DNA of 64,000 bases from Molanna angustata. Its lineage: Eukaryota > Arthropoda > Insecta > Trichoptera > Molannidae. The notes under the pieces were generated by a model. That model saw only the letters and a program-made list of their open reading frames with translations, did no database searches and had not been told where the DNA came from. The stretch is from assembly GCA_963576475.1 (NCBI GenBank), contig OY754977.1:27725796-27789795 (forward strand), written 5' to 3'. Positions 1-12,300 of the stretch are shown here, one piece after another (the stretch's first letter is position 1; each line of letters starts with the position of its first letter). A program made the position numbers and the translations under genes.

Positions 1-964
1 ACAACGTTTTATTCAAATTTAAAACTATTTCCCACAATCGAATTCTTTTTCTTTTATAAATGCCGCCTCTCGTTTTCTATCCCTCTACCGCCGAGAATTT
101 AATTTCCCGCCTAAATCTTCGTTTATATGCGCTCAAATTATAATCCAAATTTTTTAATATGAAAAGTTTATTTAAAATATTGGTTGTTTTACTGTATAAT
201 ATTTGATATTTATCTTTTGATTTTAGTTTTGTGCATTCTGAATTTCAGGGAATTCAACAATACGATAGAAATCAAATTATTATTTAGATAGAATTCAATG
301 AAACGAAAGTTCTCACAAAATTTACTGACTATCGATAGGAAAAATCTTCGAACAAAAAAAATGTTCCGATCAAAATATTTTCACGACTAAACATGACTTA
401 TTTTCAAGATAACACAATAAATTATTGAGGAGAAAATAAGCGGTAGGAAGATGCTGCATCTCATTTAGAGATGGCGTGTTCATTTTAAAAAGTAGATACC
501 GATTCAATCGATAGTTCCGTGCATCGAAAGTATGGAAGACGAAAGTCATGGATGATCAAAGCGACAGTTTCACTACACACAACATACATACATACACTGT
601 GAGTAAAGAGAGTGAAATTTGTAATACTACTATTTTTTTACTTCATAAATAAACAAGAAAAGTGAGTGAATAAAACATACCATCTTGTATTTAAACTCAA
701 AATAAAGGTCATATTCTGAGCTGACGCTAGAATATTACGTAGAACTTAAAGTGTTTTTAAGATGATATGAAAAATATCATATAAAAGAGATTTTGATTAA
801 GGTTATGTTTCCTTGCTAGATGGACGGTAAAATTATCACTTTTTTGCTATTTTACAACGACTCGCTTTGTATATGGGGACTAACGTCCAATTCGCTAATA
901 GTTATATGAATAAGATAAAAAAACATAATACGTTTTAGAATTGTATCTTATAGCTTCAGCTGTT
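1..964. other. AT-rich intergenic, no gene seen
   Basis: No open frame with recognisable protein and no repeat shared with the rest of the window was found. The stretch is AT-rich throughout. Confidence 0.5.
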
Positions 965-1140
965 TTTTTGTTTATGAATATGTCCTTGTTAAACAAGTAC
1001 ATATACATCTTCTGACGTTCCCTAAATTAAGCATAAATGCTTGTGCTATAGGCGAACGAAATCGGTCGATGCAGAATTTGAACTCGCGATAACTGGATTG
1101 CTAGCCCAGCGCGTTAACCGCTCTGCCATCGACCCATCTA
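965..1140 (-). mobile_element. SINE-1 (tRNA-derived), complete copy
   Basis: Read on the minus strand it begins gatgggtcgatggcagagcg. An A box (tggcagagcgg) and a diverged B box (gagttcaaattct) form the tRNA-like head. The shared SINE-1 body follows (cgaacgaaat... then aagatgtatatgtacttg) and ends in a T-rich stretch on the plus strand. The same head and body recur at least seven more times in the window. Confidence 0.85.
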
Positions 1141-1977
1141 ATTAAATCATTACGATAAATAACCTCTATTGGAGATCATCGTATCAATTAGTTATGTAAT
1201 ATTATGCATGTTATTAGTTCTCATGATATGAATAAACGAGTGGGTTGTGGCCAACGCTTAACTCCTCACTAACAAGTCACTCTATAAAATATTCAAATTT
1301 TGTATGAAAAATATTCAGCATTTTCATAAAATGAGTTTAAAAAATCATTTAGGAAACTCGATAATTCTTAAATGCCTTTTTATGAAAGTGATGTACCTAC
1401 CTATATACCAATTTGAAAATAAAAATTTCAAATGTTAAGTTTCCTGAGCTTGGGGTCACTTTGAAATATTTGATAGTTAAAAAAATTGAGAATGACTATT
1501 CAGATATCCTTCAAAATATATGGGGTCTAAGTGAGTATCAATCAGATATACAAATTTGCAAAATTTGAAAATAATCGAATGAAGCATTTAAAATAAAATA
1601 AACACGCCATAGCATAGGACACAGCACACAGCACGCAGCACATAGCACACACACAGATACATTGTGATAAAACTTTCAGAATACAATCTCAGCACGATAC
1701 TAGTTGATAATCAGCAATAAAAAAATACCCTTAAAATTGCGAAATCATAACTCCCCACTGTATTTCCTTGGGTAAGTGAGGAGTAAAAAATGTGAAGCCA
1801 TAAAAAAGATTACAATAATTAGGTACCTACTCATATAAAAAAGAAATTTAGCGGAACGCATGAAAAATTAATAAGTTGATACGGTTGTTTAATTATACAG
1901 GTAGGTAAGATAGATATATTTTATTAGCCAAGAAGGTATTTTGTAGCGTCACGAAGTGAAATGAAGTTGATTTATGT
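1141..1977. other. AT-rich intergenic, no gene seen
   Basis: A short CA-rich patch (about 1617-1660) is the only structure noticed. No coding signal was seen. Confidence 0.45.
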
Positions 1978-2959
1978 ACTAGTTGCATGTAACACATGAG
2001 ATCCAACTGTCGATAGCGATAGTATGTATAGTTGAAGAATAAAAATCAAACTATAAACCTATAAATCCAAATTATTGAAAATTTTAACACATGTTGGTAT
2101 GTATGTCAAGATAGGACAGTATGGAGGTCAGTCCTCTTTTCCTTCCCGGAATATGAAAACAGCATGATGGTTCTGTATGTATGTTTGTATATTAAAATCC
2201 TTTCAAACTATTAAGTCTTCTTACATATTGTGTATAGGCGACTGCCATATAAATTGTATGAAGCGATGTCGTCACTAAATTCAATTTTTATAAAAATTGT
2301 TAAAAAAAATTTGAGATGTACAAATACAATGTTAATATTTTTTATAGAAAATTAAATTATCTAGTTGGGGTGTTTCGACTTTTTTCGATATTTTTAAAAA
2401 AAATTGGAAATATAGGCTGTTAAACTAAAAAATTTATCATAAAAAAATACTTTTCTTAATAAAAAATGTTTGAGAAACTCTGGAATTTTTTTGAAAAAAT
2501 TTATTTGAGATTTTGTATTTGTCTATGTTTGTACCAATTTTCAGCGTTCTAGCTTTTATGCTTTCTGTGATATATGGAAAAATAAAATAAAAATTCAAAA
2601 GTTGATAACCCCTGACTGAAACAAAAATTCAAAATTCCGAGTATAAAAGTTTTGTAGGCCTGTAACTGTTTATATATAATGAAATTTAAGGCTCTGTAAA
2701 TTGAGCGGATCAAAAGTTATAAGGGGGGGACACACACACACACAGACACACGAAATGTTCTACTCCGAATTCTGAGTAAATCCGTGTATGGAACATATAT
2801 GCTGCGAAGCCTCTAAGTTGGTGTTTTTTTACTTCAAAGTTGGAAAAGCCGTGAAAAAAGTAGACCTCTGCATACAATTCTCGCGTATCCTGGCTTGAAA
2901 CATTGTCGATACATATGTTAAGAGAACAAAGTTCTCCTGAACAAATCTACAGTTGGATC
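1978..2959 (+). mobile_element. TIR-A element, full-length copy 1
   Basis: The left end is actagttgcatgtaacacat followed by gatccaactgtcgat. The right end carries the inverse (acagttggatc), preceded by a hairpin of the type gttaagagaa...ttctcytgaac. The interior is AT-rich and non-coding, with a CA run near 2710. Five more copies share this order of blocks (5467, 20925, 39840, 55902 and 58450). No transposase is present, so this is a non-autonomous DNA element or an unclassified repeat of about 0.98 kb. Confidence 0.7.
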
Positions 2960-3054
2960 AAATAAAATGGAAGATCAGAAGTAAAAAAAAAAACATTTAA
3001 AAAAATGATCGATGACCCTATAGTGATATAATTTAATTATTTATTATTTTTATT

Positions 3055-3360
3055 TATTTATTCATTCATTCATTCATACCATCATGGCATATCCCACAAT
3101 GTGGGGTAACCAGCGAAAGGTGTGCGGGTGTGCATTGCCTTATAAAAGGGAGAACAACACATCTATGTATACCCACACACCAGTCTCGTTTCACCAAAAA
3201 AGGCACTACATTCAGAATGGGTGGTGAACCTCATTGCTGAACTATGTGAGATGTTATTGTTGCCTGTTGTATTTTAGATTACCCGGCTCTTACGGGACAT
3301 TCGAAAACAATGATTTAAAAGAATGGAAGCACTATTCTAAGCCTGTGCCTCACAGCTAAA
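3055..3360 (+). repeat. Dispersed repeat F, copy 1
   Basis: It starts at a (CATT)n run (3058-3076), continues through catatcccacaatgtggggt and reaches a block encoding LPGSYGT..KEWKHYSKP on the plus strand. The same arrangement occurs inverted at 48045-48440, and a diverged copy lies at 46800-47090. The family is not recognised; a terminal tetranucleotide run suggests a retroelement end. Confidence 0.6.
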
Positions 3361-3423
3361 GCAATTTATTTATCCAATAAAACAATATTTAATACAATAG
3401 TGATTCTAAAGATTTTGTGTTAT

Positions 3424-3950
3424 CATCATCATCGGCTCCACATCCCAAGGTGGGACCTTGGGGGCAAGTCTGGTTCGACCGCCGAAATCAAAACCCTAGT
3501 GATTACCCATATCATGGATATAATTATCGTATGGAGTTCTATGACATCTAAAGATATTATAGAACTCCTTGTAATAATTATATCCATGATATGGGTAATC
3601 GTGATGGTTTTGATTTCGCCGATTGCACCAGACTTGCCCCTCTGGTTTCCATTCTTCGTCTTCGTCTTCGCCATTCCGATCTGTTAGCGGCTCCTTGTCT
3701 CCAATTGACCACGCCCAAAGAGTCCAGGCCCCCCTGGACGCAGTCCATCCATCTCAAATTGGATCTCCCACTACGCCTCACATCCTCCGGTCTATGGTGA
3801 AGGATTCTTCTGGCGGGCAGTTGTTCAGTCATCCTCTCCACTTGTCCAAGCCATCTGAGTCTCCCAATCCTTACAAATACCCTAACTTCTAGAACATCAT
3901 GTTCATCAGCTGGTACAGGTCGTGATTGTATCTGATTCTCCACACACCAC
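3424..3950 (-). pseudogene. RTE-like non-LTR retrotransposon, 3' relic
   Basis: The minus strand encodes the characteristic C-terminal tail after the reverse transcriptase: GRLRWLGQVERM, then RPEDVRRSGRSNLRWMDCV, then VVNWRQGAANRSEWRR. The copy is 5'-truncated and ends in a (GAT)n tail (tatcatcatcatcgg on the plus strand, 3420-3435). A 180-bp fold-back MITE (3461-3640) interrupts the tail. The same tail type with intact GAT repeats is at 31779-32150. Confidence 0.75.
3461..3640. mobile_element. Fold-back MITE-G, copy 1
   Basis: The two arms are long inverted repeats: ggggcaagtctggttcgacc on the left and the inverse ending cagacttgcccc on the right. Both contain gattacccatatcatggata in opposite orientation. 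A related element lies at 37650-37834. It is nested in the RTE relic and carries no gene. Confidence 0.75.
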
Positions 3951-4040
3951 CCTCACAAACAGCTCCGAAGATTCGCCTCAGGATAATTTTTTTTGTTAAC
4001 AGAGTGGAAATGTAAGTATTTTTCACAATATTAGATTACA

Positions 4041-4550
4041 ATGACCGAACGTTTTCAACGAGGTGACGAGGAAATGGAGGTTCTAAGGTCAATCACTGGA
4101 AAAACTCTCGGAGATTGTGTTCGTTATGTTGAAATAAGAATAATATGTGGAATTAAGGACATTTTTCGATGGAGTAGATCCAGAAGAAGACATTGGAGGG
4201 TCCACGTAGCCAGAATGGACTGTGATAGACTTGCGTATATTTTTTTTTTACAAAAAAATGAATATGTCCTTGTTAAACAAGTACATATACATCTTCCTAC
4301 GTTCCCTAAAATAAGCAAATAAATGCTTGTGATATAGGTGAACGAAATCGGTCGAGGCAGGATTCGAACTCGCGATCACTGGATTACTAGCCCAGCGCGC
4401 TAACCGCTCTGCCATCGACCCATCTATATAGCAGGTAATGAAATTCCTTCTGGTCGCAGTCTACCCGAAAGGTCACCCAAGAGATGGAAGGATAGTTGGA
4501 CTTTTTGTACGTTGGATACAGACCTACAGGTCTACTAAACGAAGAAGAAT
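4041..4550 (+). pseudogene. RTE-like non-LTR relic split by a SINE
   Basis: The first part encodes MEVLRSITGKTLGDCVRY..ICGIKDIFRWSRSRRRHWRVHVARM, the post-RT tail of RTE-like elements. After the SINE (4240-4426) the same protein resumes as GNEIPSGRSLPERSPKRWKD and reaches the stop. A gaagaagaa tail (4541-4549) is the element's 3' end. The closest relative here is the fragment at 40495-41070. It is dead: 5'-truncated and interrupted. Confidence 0.75.
4240..4426 (-). mobile_element. SINE-1, complete, nested in RTE relic
   Basis: The minus strand shows the standard head (gatgggtcgatggcagagcg, B box gagttcgaatcctgc) and body, ending in an A-rich tail seen as T9 on the plus strand. The flanks share a short tatat motif compatible with a target duplication. 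It divides the RTE-like reading frame around it. Confidence 0.85.
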
Positions 4551-5130
4551 AATTTTGATTGCATTTGGTCTTCATTATCTAAATCAAACAATTCCATGTG
4601 CGATACTATTTACATAACTCCAACATTAGTGATGCAGATCTTTTTTACTCCCCATTGATTATGTTAAAGAATAGATTGTTAAGTACTCTAATATAATCCT
4701 AGATTCTCATGATGATAAATTGGGTTCATCACATAAAGGTTCACACACATACACACACACCCTCACACACCCCCTCACACACCCACACATACTCACACAC
4801 ACACCCACATACACACTCCCCACTCACATGTCACATATCTGACTTGTACTCTTTTTTTTTTCTCCTACACTACATAAATATATGAAATGGTAATAATGTA
4901 TACATGTAAGTGATGCTGGGCATGATTATTTTTATTTAATTTTGTATCACCTGTATATTTTGTCCAGTTATTGTTTGTATGCTTTGAATAAAATAAAATA
5001 AAATAATATATATAGTAGGTACTTTCAAACTTCTCACTTCCATCCGTGTCAATTAAGATAAATGTTGATTTGACGTGATTAGTCACATGCTATATGGAAA
5101 GTGGTCTTTTTTAATGAGTAAATAAATGCG
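4551..5130. other. Intergenic with CA-rich tract
   Basis: An interrupted (CA)n/CCCTCACAC tract occupies about 4741-4815. The remainder is AT-rich with no supported gene. Confidence 0.45.
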
Positions 5131-5135
5131 GATAC

Positions 5136-5345
5136 TCATGTAGAGCTCGCCAAACGAAAGAATGCGGGTGACATCACCCGTGCACAATCCAATTTTAGTA
5201 TAGGGATGCACTCTAATTTGAATCAACCAGTAAAATTAGCTGACCATCGAAACTGCGTCGCGTCGTTTCATGTCACTTTTTCTCTGACCTTTGCAAGCAA
5301 AGATTAATTTTGACCATGCATTAGAAAATTGTCTACAGAATCCTC
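5136..5345 (+). repeat. Dispersed repeat H, partial
   Basis: The block tagagctcgccaaacgaaag..gggtgacatcacc..gcacaa is matched by 30113-30215. Its second half (gcgtcg..tgtcactttt..ctgacctttgca) is matched by 30810-30860. It is a fragment of a dispersed element without coding content. Confidence 0.5.
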
Positions 5346-5466
5346 AAACTTGTTGATCTCTAGGTATAATTAATTAGATCTTATCTTGCATATGTATATG
5401 AGTTTCTACTCTAATAATATGAAAGATGAGTGTTTTTATGATACGGATGGCAAATTATAAAGCTTT

Positions 5467-6086
5467 TCCAACTGTCGATTTGTTCAAGAGAATTTATTTC
5501 TCTTAACAAATCGACCAAGTATACCGTCAAGATACGCGAGATTTGTATGCAGGGTCTATATTATTCATGGTTTTCCAACTTTGAAGCCAAAAAATACTAA
5601 CTTAGAGGCTTCGCAGAATTCGGAGTAGAGCATTTAGTGTGTCTGTGTGTGTGTGTCCGACTCCCCTTATAACTTTTGATCCGCTCAATTCATAGACCCC
5701 AAAATTTCAGAATATATAAATAGTTATATATAAATGTTTGTGCTATAGGTGAACGAAATCGGTCGAGGCAGGATTCGAACTCGCGACTACTGGATAACTA
5801 ACCCAGTGCGCTAACCGCTCTGCCATCGACCCATCTAAATTTATACTCAGAATTTTGAATTTTTGTTTCAATCGGGGCTTATGAACTTTAGAAGTATTAC
5901 TTTATTTTTCAATATATATCTCTAAAACCATATAAGCTAGAACCATGAAAATTGGTAAAAATATAGATAAATACAAAATCTCAAATTATGTTTTTCAAAA
6001 AAATTCCAGAAATTTTCAAACATTTTTTATTAAGAAAAATATTTTTTATGATAAATTTACGTGTTTAACTGCCTATAAGATGATCA
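5467..6086 (-). mobile_element. TIR-A copy 2, truncated, hosts a SINE
   Basis: It begins with the inverted right end (tccaactgtcgatttgttca), including the subterminal hairpin ttcaagagaa...ttctcttaac. It runs through gaggcttcgcag, the GT run and ctccccttataacttttgat, and stops inside the element near 6086. A SINE-1 (5731-5837) is inserted in the interior. Confidence 0.7.
5731..5837 (-). mobile_element. SINE-1, 3'-truncated
   Basis: The head is intact on the minus strand (gatgggtcgatggcagagcg; B box gagttcgaatcctgcc). The body stops after gcacaaacattta, so the tail is missing. It is nested in TIR-A copy 2. Confidence 0.8.
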
Positions 6087-6418
6087 TGAAAAGAGTCCTG
6101 GACAGACAGAATATGTCCAAGTACCTGATCCTTCCCAAATTATTGAGGTAAGGCATTGGTACAGTGGCAAATTCTGGTATTTTTTTTTATCTAAACAGAT
6201 CATTGAGGTTTTCCTTGTTTAGTTAATATTTTTAAATAATCTGTACAGTCAATATTTGAGTTTATTATGTCATAAAGGTACAATAGGTCTGATTTCCTCC
6301 ATCTTGTCTATAAAGTCTGTAACAGTTGTTTTTTTTATTATAAAAAATAGAAAAAAAATCTTCTGTGTTGGCTCATCAATTAATAATTCTTCTACTAATT
6401 TAGGATTGTAATTTCCAA

Positions 6419-6421
<3 letters not shown>

Positions 6422-6492
<71 letters not shown>
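6422..6492. repeat. (GT)n microsatellite
   Basis: About 35 uninterrupted GT dinucleotides. Confidence 0.95.
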
Positions 6493-6494
<2 letters not shown>

Positions 6495-9179
6495 ATTAAA
6501 AGTACTTATATGAGTAAAACAAGTTGATTATTGACATTTTTTTAAATATTTTTTACATTGAGTCATTAAAGCATAATCTTAAATCAACTTCCTTCGAAAA
6601 ATTGACCTCCCGACTGTGGCCGTTTGCAAGTGAATTATTTTTATGTCCCTTCGCGATGACAATCATTTTATATATTTTGTACATTAATAAAACGAAACAC
6701 GACGATGTGTCTGACCCTCTGCGAAACCACAATCTTGATCGAGTCATAAGAGTTGCTCGGAATAAAACAAAAATTGTGATGAACGCATCATTATAAATAT
6801 ACTTTACCTATATATAGTACAAGGTCGATCCGAGTACAAAACCAGTTAAAATTTTGATTTGATCTTATTTATGTAATTCAAATTGTACGCAGAGCAGGTT
6901 TTTTCGTTTTTTTATTTTAGATTATAGGTAAGTGATATATAAATGGAATGATGATACATGTCATGATACACACATTACCATATTAAATATGTTATAATAT
7001 ATCTACATAAGGAACTGTGCACTCAAAACTCCCACAAGGCACAGCCTGTATGTGGGTATACCAATAATTAATTTATTGTCAATACCTTTTAATATTTAAT
7101 TCATTGTTTCAGAATTACCTTTGTGACACATTTTGCACATGTGGCACATGAAACCAAGATTTAACATGTTGTGAAAATAACCTAATTTTTGTATTGTTTC
7201 AACAAAGAAGTTCACTGTTATCGATGCTTTGGTGTGAGTGTTCTAATATTAATTCGTAGAGATAAAATTCGTATAACTATTAATCTGGTTTTATCAATAA
7301 TGACGCTATTTAACAATGAGAGTTGTTATGAATGTCAGGAAGAACTTGATTTAATCTTTTGTCTAAGTGTACTGCTGTATGGCAGCGAAACGTGGACGAG
7401 AATCTGGACTGCCTTCGAAATGTGCTATATAGGCGCATGGCTAGGATCCATTGGTAAGACCACATTTTAAACGACGTGGTACTGAGCAGACTCAAATGGG
7501 GCTAGGTTGCGGCCATAGGGGCCAAGCCAGTAAAGTTGAGGGTGGCTGCAGCCCCACCCTAGGATTCTGGGTAACAGGTCAGTACCCTCTTCAATTCTTA
7601 CCTATGGAAGAGCAGGGCAGACGCCTTAATGCCTCGCTCGGCGGTGACTCATCAAACGTGGCGATGAGTAAGTCTGCATCATCGGGCGATGGAAATCGAA
7701 GAACTGAAAGTACTGTCCGGTGGTGTACCTGAAATTCGCCAACATGAGTACTACACTGAAAAAAATGTCAATTTGGTGTTATCTTAAAATATCATGACGT
7801 AAGTATAAAATAGGTGCGGTCACCTAAAATAATGAAATAATCATTTAATATTACGCTATCATTGAAATGTGTAAGATGGAATCGAATTATTTGAGTAAAT
7901 AACGAAGAATTATGATGCTCATCATCTTAAAAAATTATCACATTAAATAATAGTTTCCTTTCTCAAATAATAACATTATGGAATATAAAATAGTCCACTG
8001 TCCTATAAATTTACGTGATATTCATAAATAAGATTATAATCATAAAAAAACAGTGACGAGTCACCGTATTTATAAAGGGATGAACAGAACACTTAGTTCT
8101 ATAACGTTCCCTTTGGAGTGGGGTAGGTGACTGTGACTTTTCCTCTTCTTTTCCTCTTCTGAGCAGACTCAAAGAAACAACAACTCTCCTAAACAGGGTT
8201 GCCCAACAACTATCCAAATGAATAGGCCATAACATCCGGGCATCCGCAACTGCTTGTAACTATCGCTGAAGGAATGACGGTGGGAACATTTTTTATAGGT
8301 TGCCCTGGTGACAGTTATATGGACCAGGTGATCAGTGATGTGCGCTATAGCAGCTACCAATAGATGAGGATGCCGGAGGACAACAGAGCAAACCAATCAT
8401 CGGATTGTAAACCAGAAGAAAGTTAAATGAAACTTGGATAAAACGGGGCTTAAAAGTTTTTTATCTCAATCAAAATATATTATTTACATCTGATCGAATT
8501 ATGGTTCATTATTGCCCTGTGTCTTGCGAAATTGAAACCGATAAACTCTCAAATAAATAATCCACTAAAAGATTAAATTCAGAAGAAAAAGGAGATGCCT
8601 GAGAAAAGTATTTCGTTCATAAGTAAATTATTCTGGAATCCAGATGGTCCTTCGCAACGTTTAAAAAATAATATAAATTGTAGTGCAGCCAACTTTATAA
8701 TGAAAAGATTAAACCATCTTTTAAATCATAATGAAATTTTGTACAGATAGATTAAATTCTTATTTGCGATAAATCTGACGAAATGTTTATGGGAATCAAA
8801 TGAATTTTCTTGCTCATATAAAAAAATATTATTATAAGTTAATGATAACGAAAATTATAAAGTTAGCCATATTTGAGTTTGGTTGAGAGCTTTGGAATAA
8901 TATTTATATCCACACAATATTTCAAATACGGATGTGTTACTTATTTCAAATACTAAATTATGATTTTGTCGTAAAGTTTTATATTACACTAACCATCCCA
9001 CACGGTGTTATCCACGATGTCATCAGGAGTGATCGTGCATTCTGTATCATTAAAAAAATATTTGATCAGTGTATGTACATATATAGTGATATTATTTTTA
9101 TGTCTGTTTTTTTTCCCAAAGAAAAGAATTTTAAAACGAATTTTCATTTAATTTATTCATATTATGTTTTCATTTTTCA
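6493..9179. other. Intergenic, mostly featureless
   Basis: Apart from the RTE relic at 7363-7470 no gene is supported. The more GC-rich island at 7480-7740 and the block at 8010-8400 have scattered short open frames without recognisable motifs. The first is probably the decayed continuation of the RTE relic. Confidence 0.4.
7363..7470 (+). pseudogene. RTE-like relic (VLLYGSETWT motif)
   Basis: Translation gives LSVLLYGSETWTRIWTAFEM, the typical segment just downstream of the RT domain in RTE-like elements (LLYGSETW..AFEM). The frame then breaks. Degraded sequence continuing to about 7730 may belong to the same element. Confidence 0.6.
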
Positions 9180-9945
9180 AAATTAGTGCTACGAATAATT
9201 GGTAGATACCTTCCCCGATATCCGAGTGAAACGCTTTACCAGTCTATGAAAGTCTTGACCATCCGACAGCTTTTCATCAGGGATGCTTTGAGTCATTTTT
9301 GGGATGATTCATCGAAAACAAAAACTCAAAATAATATACAAACACGGGCAGCACTTTCGTGCAATTACAATATTCCTAATTACAAAACTAAATTTGCGCA
9401 AAGAAGTTATACCTATATACCACCTAAAGTCTTCAACATCCTGGATTCCTTTGTCAAGACAATCAATAGAAAAACACTTTTTAAGAAGCATGTGCAAATT
9501 TGGCTCTACGACGTAGGTCGGGAAAGGACGGAGAGCATTCTTTCTAAGGAATATATGTATGCCACACATAATATGATGTAACGAACTCTGGGCTTGTATG
9601 GCGTTGGCGGACGAACGTGTTTTCCTTTGTGTTCTAAACTGTCTTTAAGTTTGATTTTTGTCTCTACTTTTTTAATAGGCATTCGTTGATTTTTGTTTTT
9701 TTATAATTTGTAATGCACATTTTATGTATCTATTCTTAATGTTATTTCTAATTTTGTTATTTGTATGCTATTTATATTTATAATGCTATTTTTTTTGTTT
9801 TGTTAGTTGGCATTCACTTTTGAAAGTATCATTTTTTCAAAATGCTTTAGCCCCGGCACAGGTTTTTTACCTAGTAGGGCATTGCAGTTACAGATATTAT
9901 TGTCAATTATGTATATGTATTAATAAATAAATAAATAAATAATTT
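9180..9945 (+). pseudogene. CR1/Jockey-like element, 5'-truncated 3' end
   Basis: The frame ending at 9581 encodes about 131 residues with the post-RT signature MKVLTIRQLFIRDAL, then KTKFAQRSYTYIPPKVFNIL and KTLFKKHVQIWL. This is the usual C-terminal domain of CR1-like ORF2 proteins. A 3'UTR of about 340 nt follows, with the block agccccggcacaggtttttt, ending in a (TAAA)n tail (9921-9942). The RT core is absent. Confidence 0.75.
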
Positions 9946-10030
9946 TTACATAAAATTTTTCAAATATTTTTAATATTGCATATGCGCAAACATTGGATTT
10001 TTTTCCCTGTCGAGAGTCAAAGATATTTTT

Positions 10031-10331
10031 TAACAGATTTTTAATTATCTCAATAGAGACGAAGTTGGAATATTTATTGTAGGAGAACAAGGAAATCAAG
10101 GCACCTACAGGGCTTACGACCTGTCATCGGCTGGTTTACGTGATCACTTTATGCGCTTGCGCAACATTCACCAATTATGCCTTTTTAATGAGTTGCGTTG
10201 CGCAAGCGCATAAAGTGATCACGTAAACCAGCCAATGACAGGTCGTAAGCCCTGTAGGTGCCTTGATTTCCCGGTTCTCCTACAATAAATATTCCAACTT
10301 CGTCTCTATTGAGATAATTAAAAATCTGTTA
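10031..10331. mobile_element. Fold-back element FB-D, full palindrome
   Basis: The ends taacagatttttaattatct and its inverse start two arms of about 130 bp around a short centre (attcaccaattatgcc...). Each arm contains aatagagacgaagttggaat and gacctgtcatcggctggttt in opposite orientation. The outermost TA fits a TA target site. Other copies: 28503, 36105 and 49230. There is no coding capacity. Confidence 0.85.
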
Positions 10332-11479
10332 TAAAATTTTTCAATCAAAAAACATTAAAAATATTTTTTTCAGTTTGTATAAAGATTTCATAGCTTAAAC
10401 ATATGAGATCGACGCGAAAATTTTCGTTTTATACAAGTTCTACGTTCGACAATTAACTAATTTTTCATTGAAATCAGATGAACGGATTAGGAGCGCATAC
10501 TTGATAACAAACATTATTTTTTTAAACATAGATTATAATAAGCCATGTACACAAAACTCGTATACATAATCCACATGATAAAAAATTGACATTGTTTTGA
10601 TATAAAGTATTTTATCGAATATGGAATTTCGATTCGTAAAACTCGCTAACAGTTTTTCAACAGTTTGTAAATAAGTCTGAGGATGAATCGGTTTACTGCA
10701 TCAGCAAGATTTACAAAAAAAGTTTTTTTGAATTGTGAATTATTAAAATTATAATAATATAACTTTTCACAATAACATAATTAGTTGATTCGTTTCGTAT
10801 TTTGTTCACGTTTATTTTGAATAATGTAACAATAGATAAATGTTTAGTATATGTACGTGTTAGTCGTGTGAAATTATCTCTCGTAAGATCATAGTAGGTA
10901 TACGTGATGCTGTAGACACGGAGATATGCAGAGGTCAGGGTAAAAATTCTGGTGACTTAAAGTATGGTACTTAAAGTATGTAAGTACTTAAAGGTGAGTT
11001 AAAAGTATATCTCTAAAACTAACTAAAAAATACATAACTGAGTATCTTTTAATTTTTTTCTTCATCCTCTTCCCATATTTTTAAGACCCAGCTCTTTTAA
11101 TTGGTCTCCTTCGTTATTCTCTATCTTCACTCCACTTCATCACGCTGTTCAGGGTTGACATTAATTTACCTTTTTAAACAACTGAGTTTTTATGCTTTAC
11201 TAAGAAATCAAATTAATTTGAAATTATCTGTAAAAATGAATTACATTACCAGTGCATTGATTTGATAAATCAATACAATAACGATTTTTTTTAAATATAT
11301 AAATATGAAAGTAATTAAAATTGTGATCCCATCGGAAATCTTACTGGGGGCTCAGGAATTAACTTGTAATGGATAATGGATTTTTGGGCTTATATAACCG
11401 AAAATATCTAATACGAATGTTTGAATCACTAAATGTTATAAAAATAATAAATATTTTTGCACCCCACGCAATTGTCATT
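10332..11479. other. AT-rich intergenic, no gene seen
   Basis: No shared repeat or supported frame was found. Confidence 0.4.
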
Positions 11480-11603
11480 TTTTTCAACCAGTCTTTCCAG
11501 CCCAGGGAAGCAATATTCGCGTGAGAAATAAATTTCTCCTCTGGTGAGGACTTTGATGCCCTCACAGAAGGTAAACGGCATACCAGTTATGCCACGGCGG
11601 TTA
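11480..11603 (-). mobile_element. SINE-3 (tRNA-like head), copy 1
   Basis: The minus strand starts ccgccgtggcataactggta, a good A box. It continues into a body shared with 50690-50835 (agaaatttattt..., then cttccctgggctggaaa). The B-box region is degraded here. Confidence 0.5.
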
Positions 11604-11629
11604 TTCTGAATATACCTAATGAAAATATT

Positions 11630-12300
11630 TATTTTATTTTATTTATTTGGGAGAACATACAGCATTGTAATCTTAAACATATGGAAATTATTTTATACAT
11701 ACGCCAATACTGTTTCCTCGAATTTAGAAACATATATTGCCTAATTATTACAAAAAAAATGAGTAAAAGAAAGTATTAAAAAGAAAACAATAACATTACA
11801 CAATAAGACAAAAAAAACTCTGCAATGAATGAAATTAAAATTAAATTACAGTAAGTCAAATTAAATTTAGATCCATTCTAACAGTAAAAATAATATTGTT
11901 TTATTTTCAGATACTGTTGTCAATTACAATACACATTTATGATATAATAAAAAGACACTCAAATAAAATATCCGAATATTTGATTTTGATTCTGACTTGT
12001 TCGAGAAAATGGAAGTGCTCTATTTAAGAATTGATAAAATTCCTTCAAGATCCTTTTTTGATAGTTTAGTTTTTTTTAGATTTTATTAGAACGAACTTCT
12101 ATCAGAAAATACACAGTATACAATAACCTATTTGATTTGCTTCTAAGGCAATTACTTCTTCTTTCCCTGGATCGTCTTTTGCGAAATCCACACTCTATAA
12201 AGTCTATAACAAAGAACTGAATTTTTGGATGGGTTGAATTGTTGGAAAGTAATGTTGGATGAATTCCTATATATTTATCTCGTAATATCATTTTAAACAG
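11630..12300 (-). pseudogene. Possible 3' remnant of a non-LTR element
   Basis: The block begins with an ATTTTATTTATTT run on the plus strand, as expected for the A-rich tail of a minus-strand retroelement. A 71-residue open frame (12291-12076) has no recognised motif. Assignment rests only on layout similar to the neighbouring element. Confidence 0.25.

Noticed and set aside
7451..7732. 93-codon GC-richer open frame
   Set aside because: No recognisable domain; it overlaps the expected decay zone of an RTE relic.
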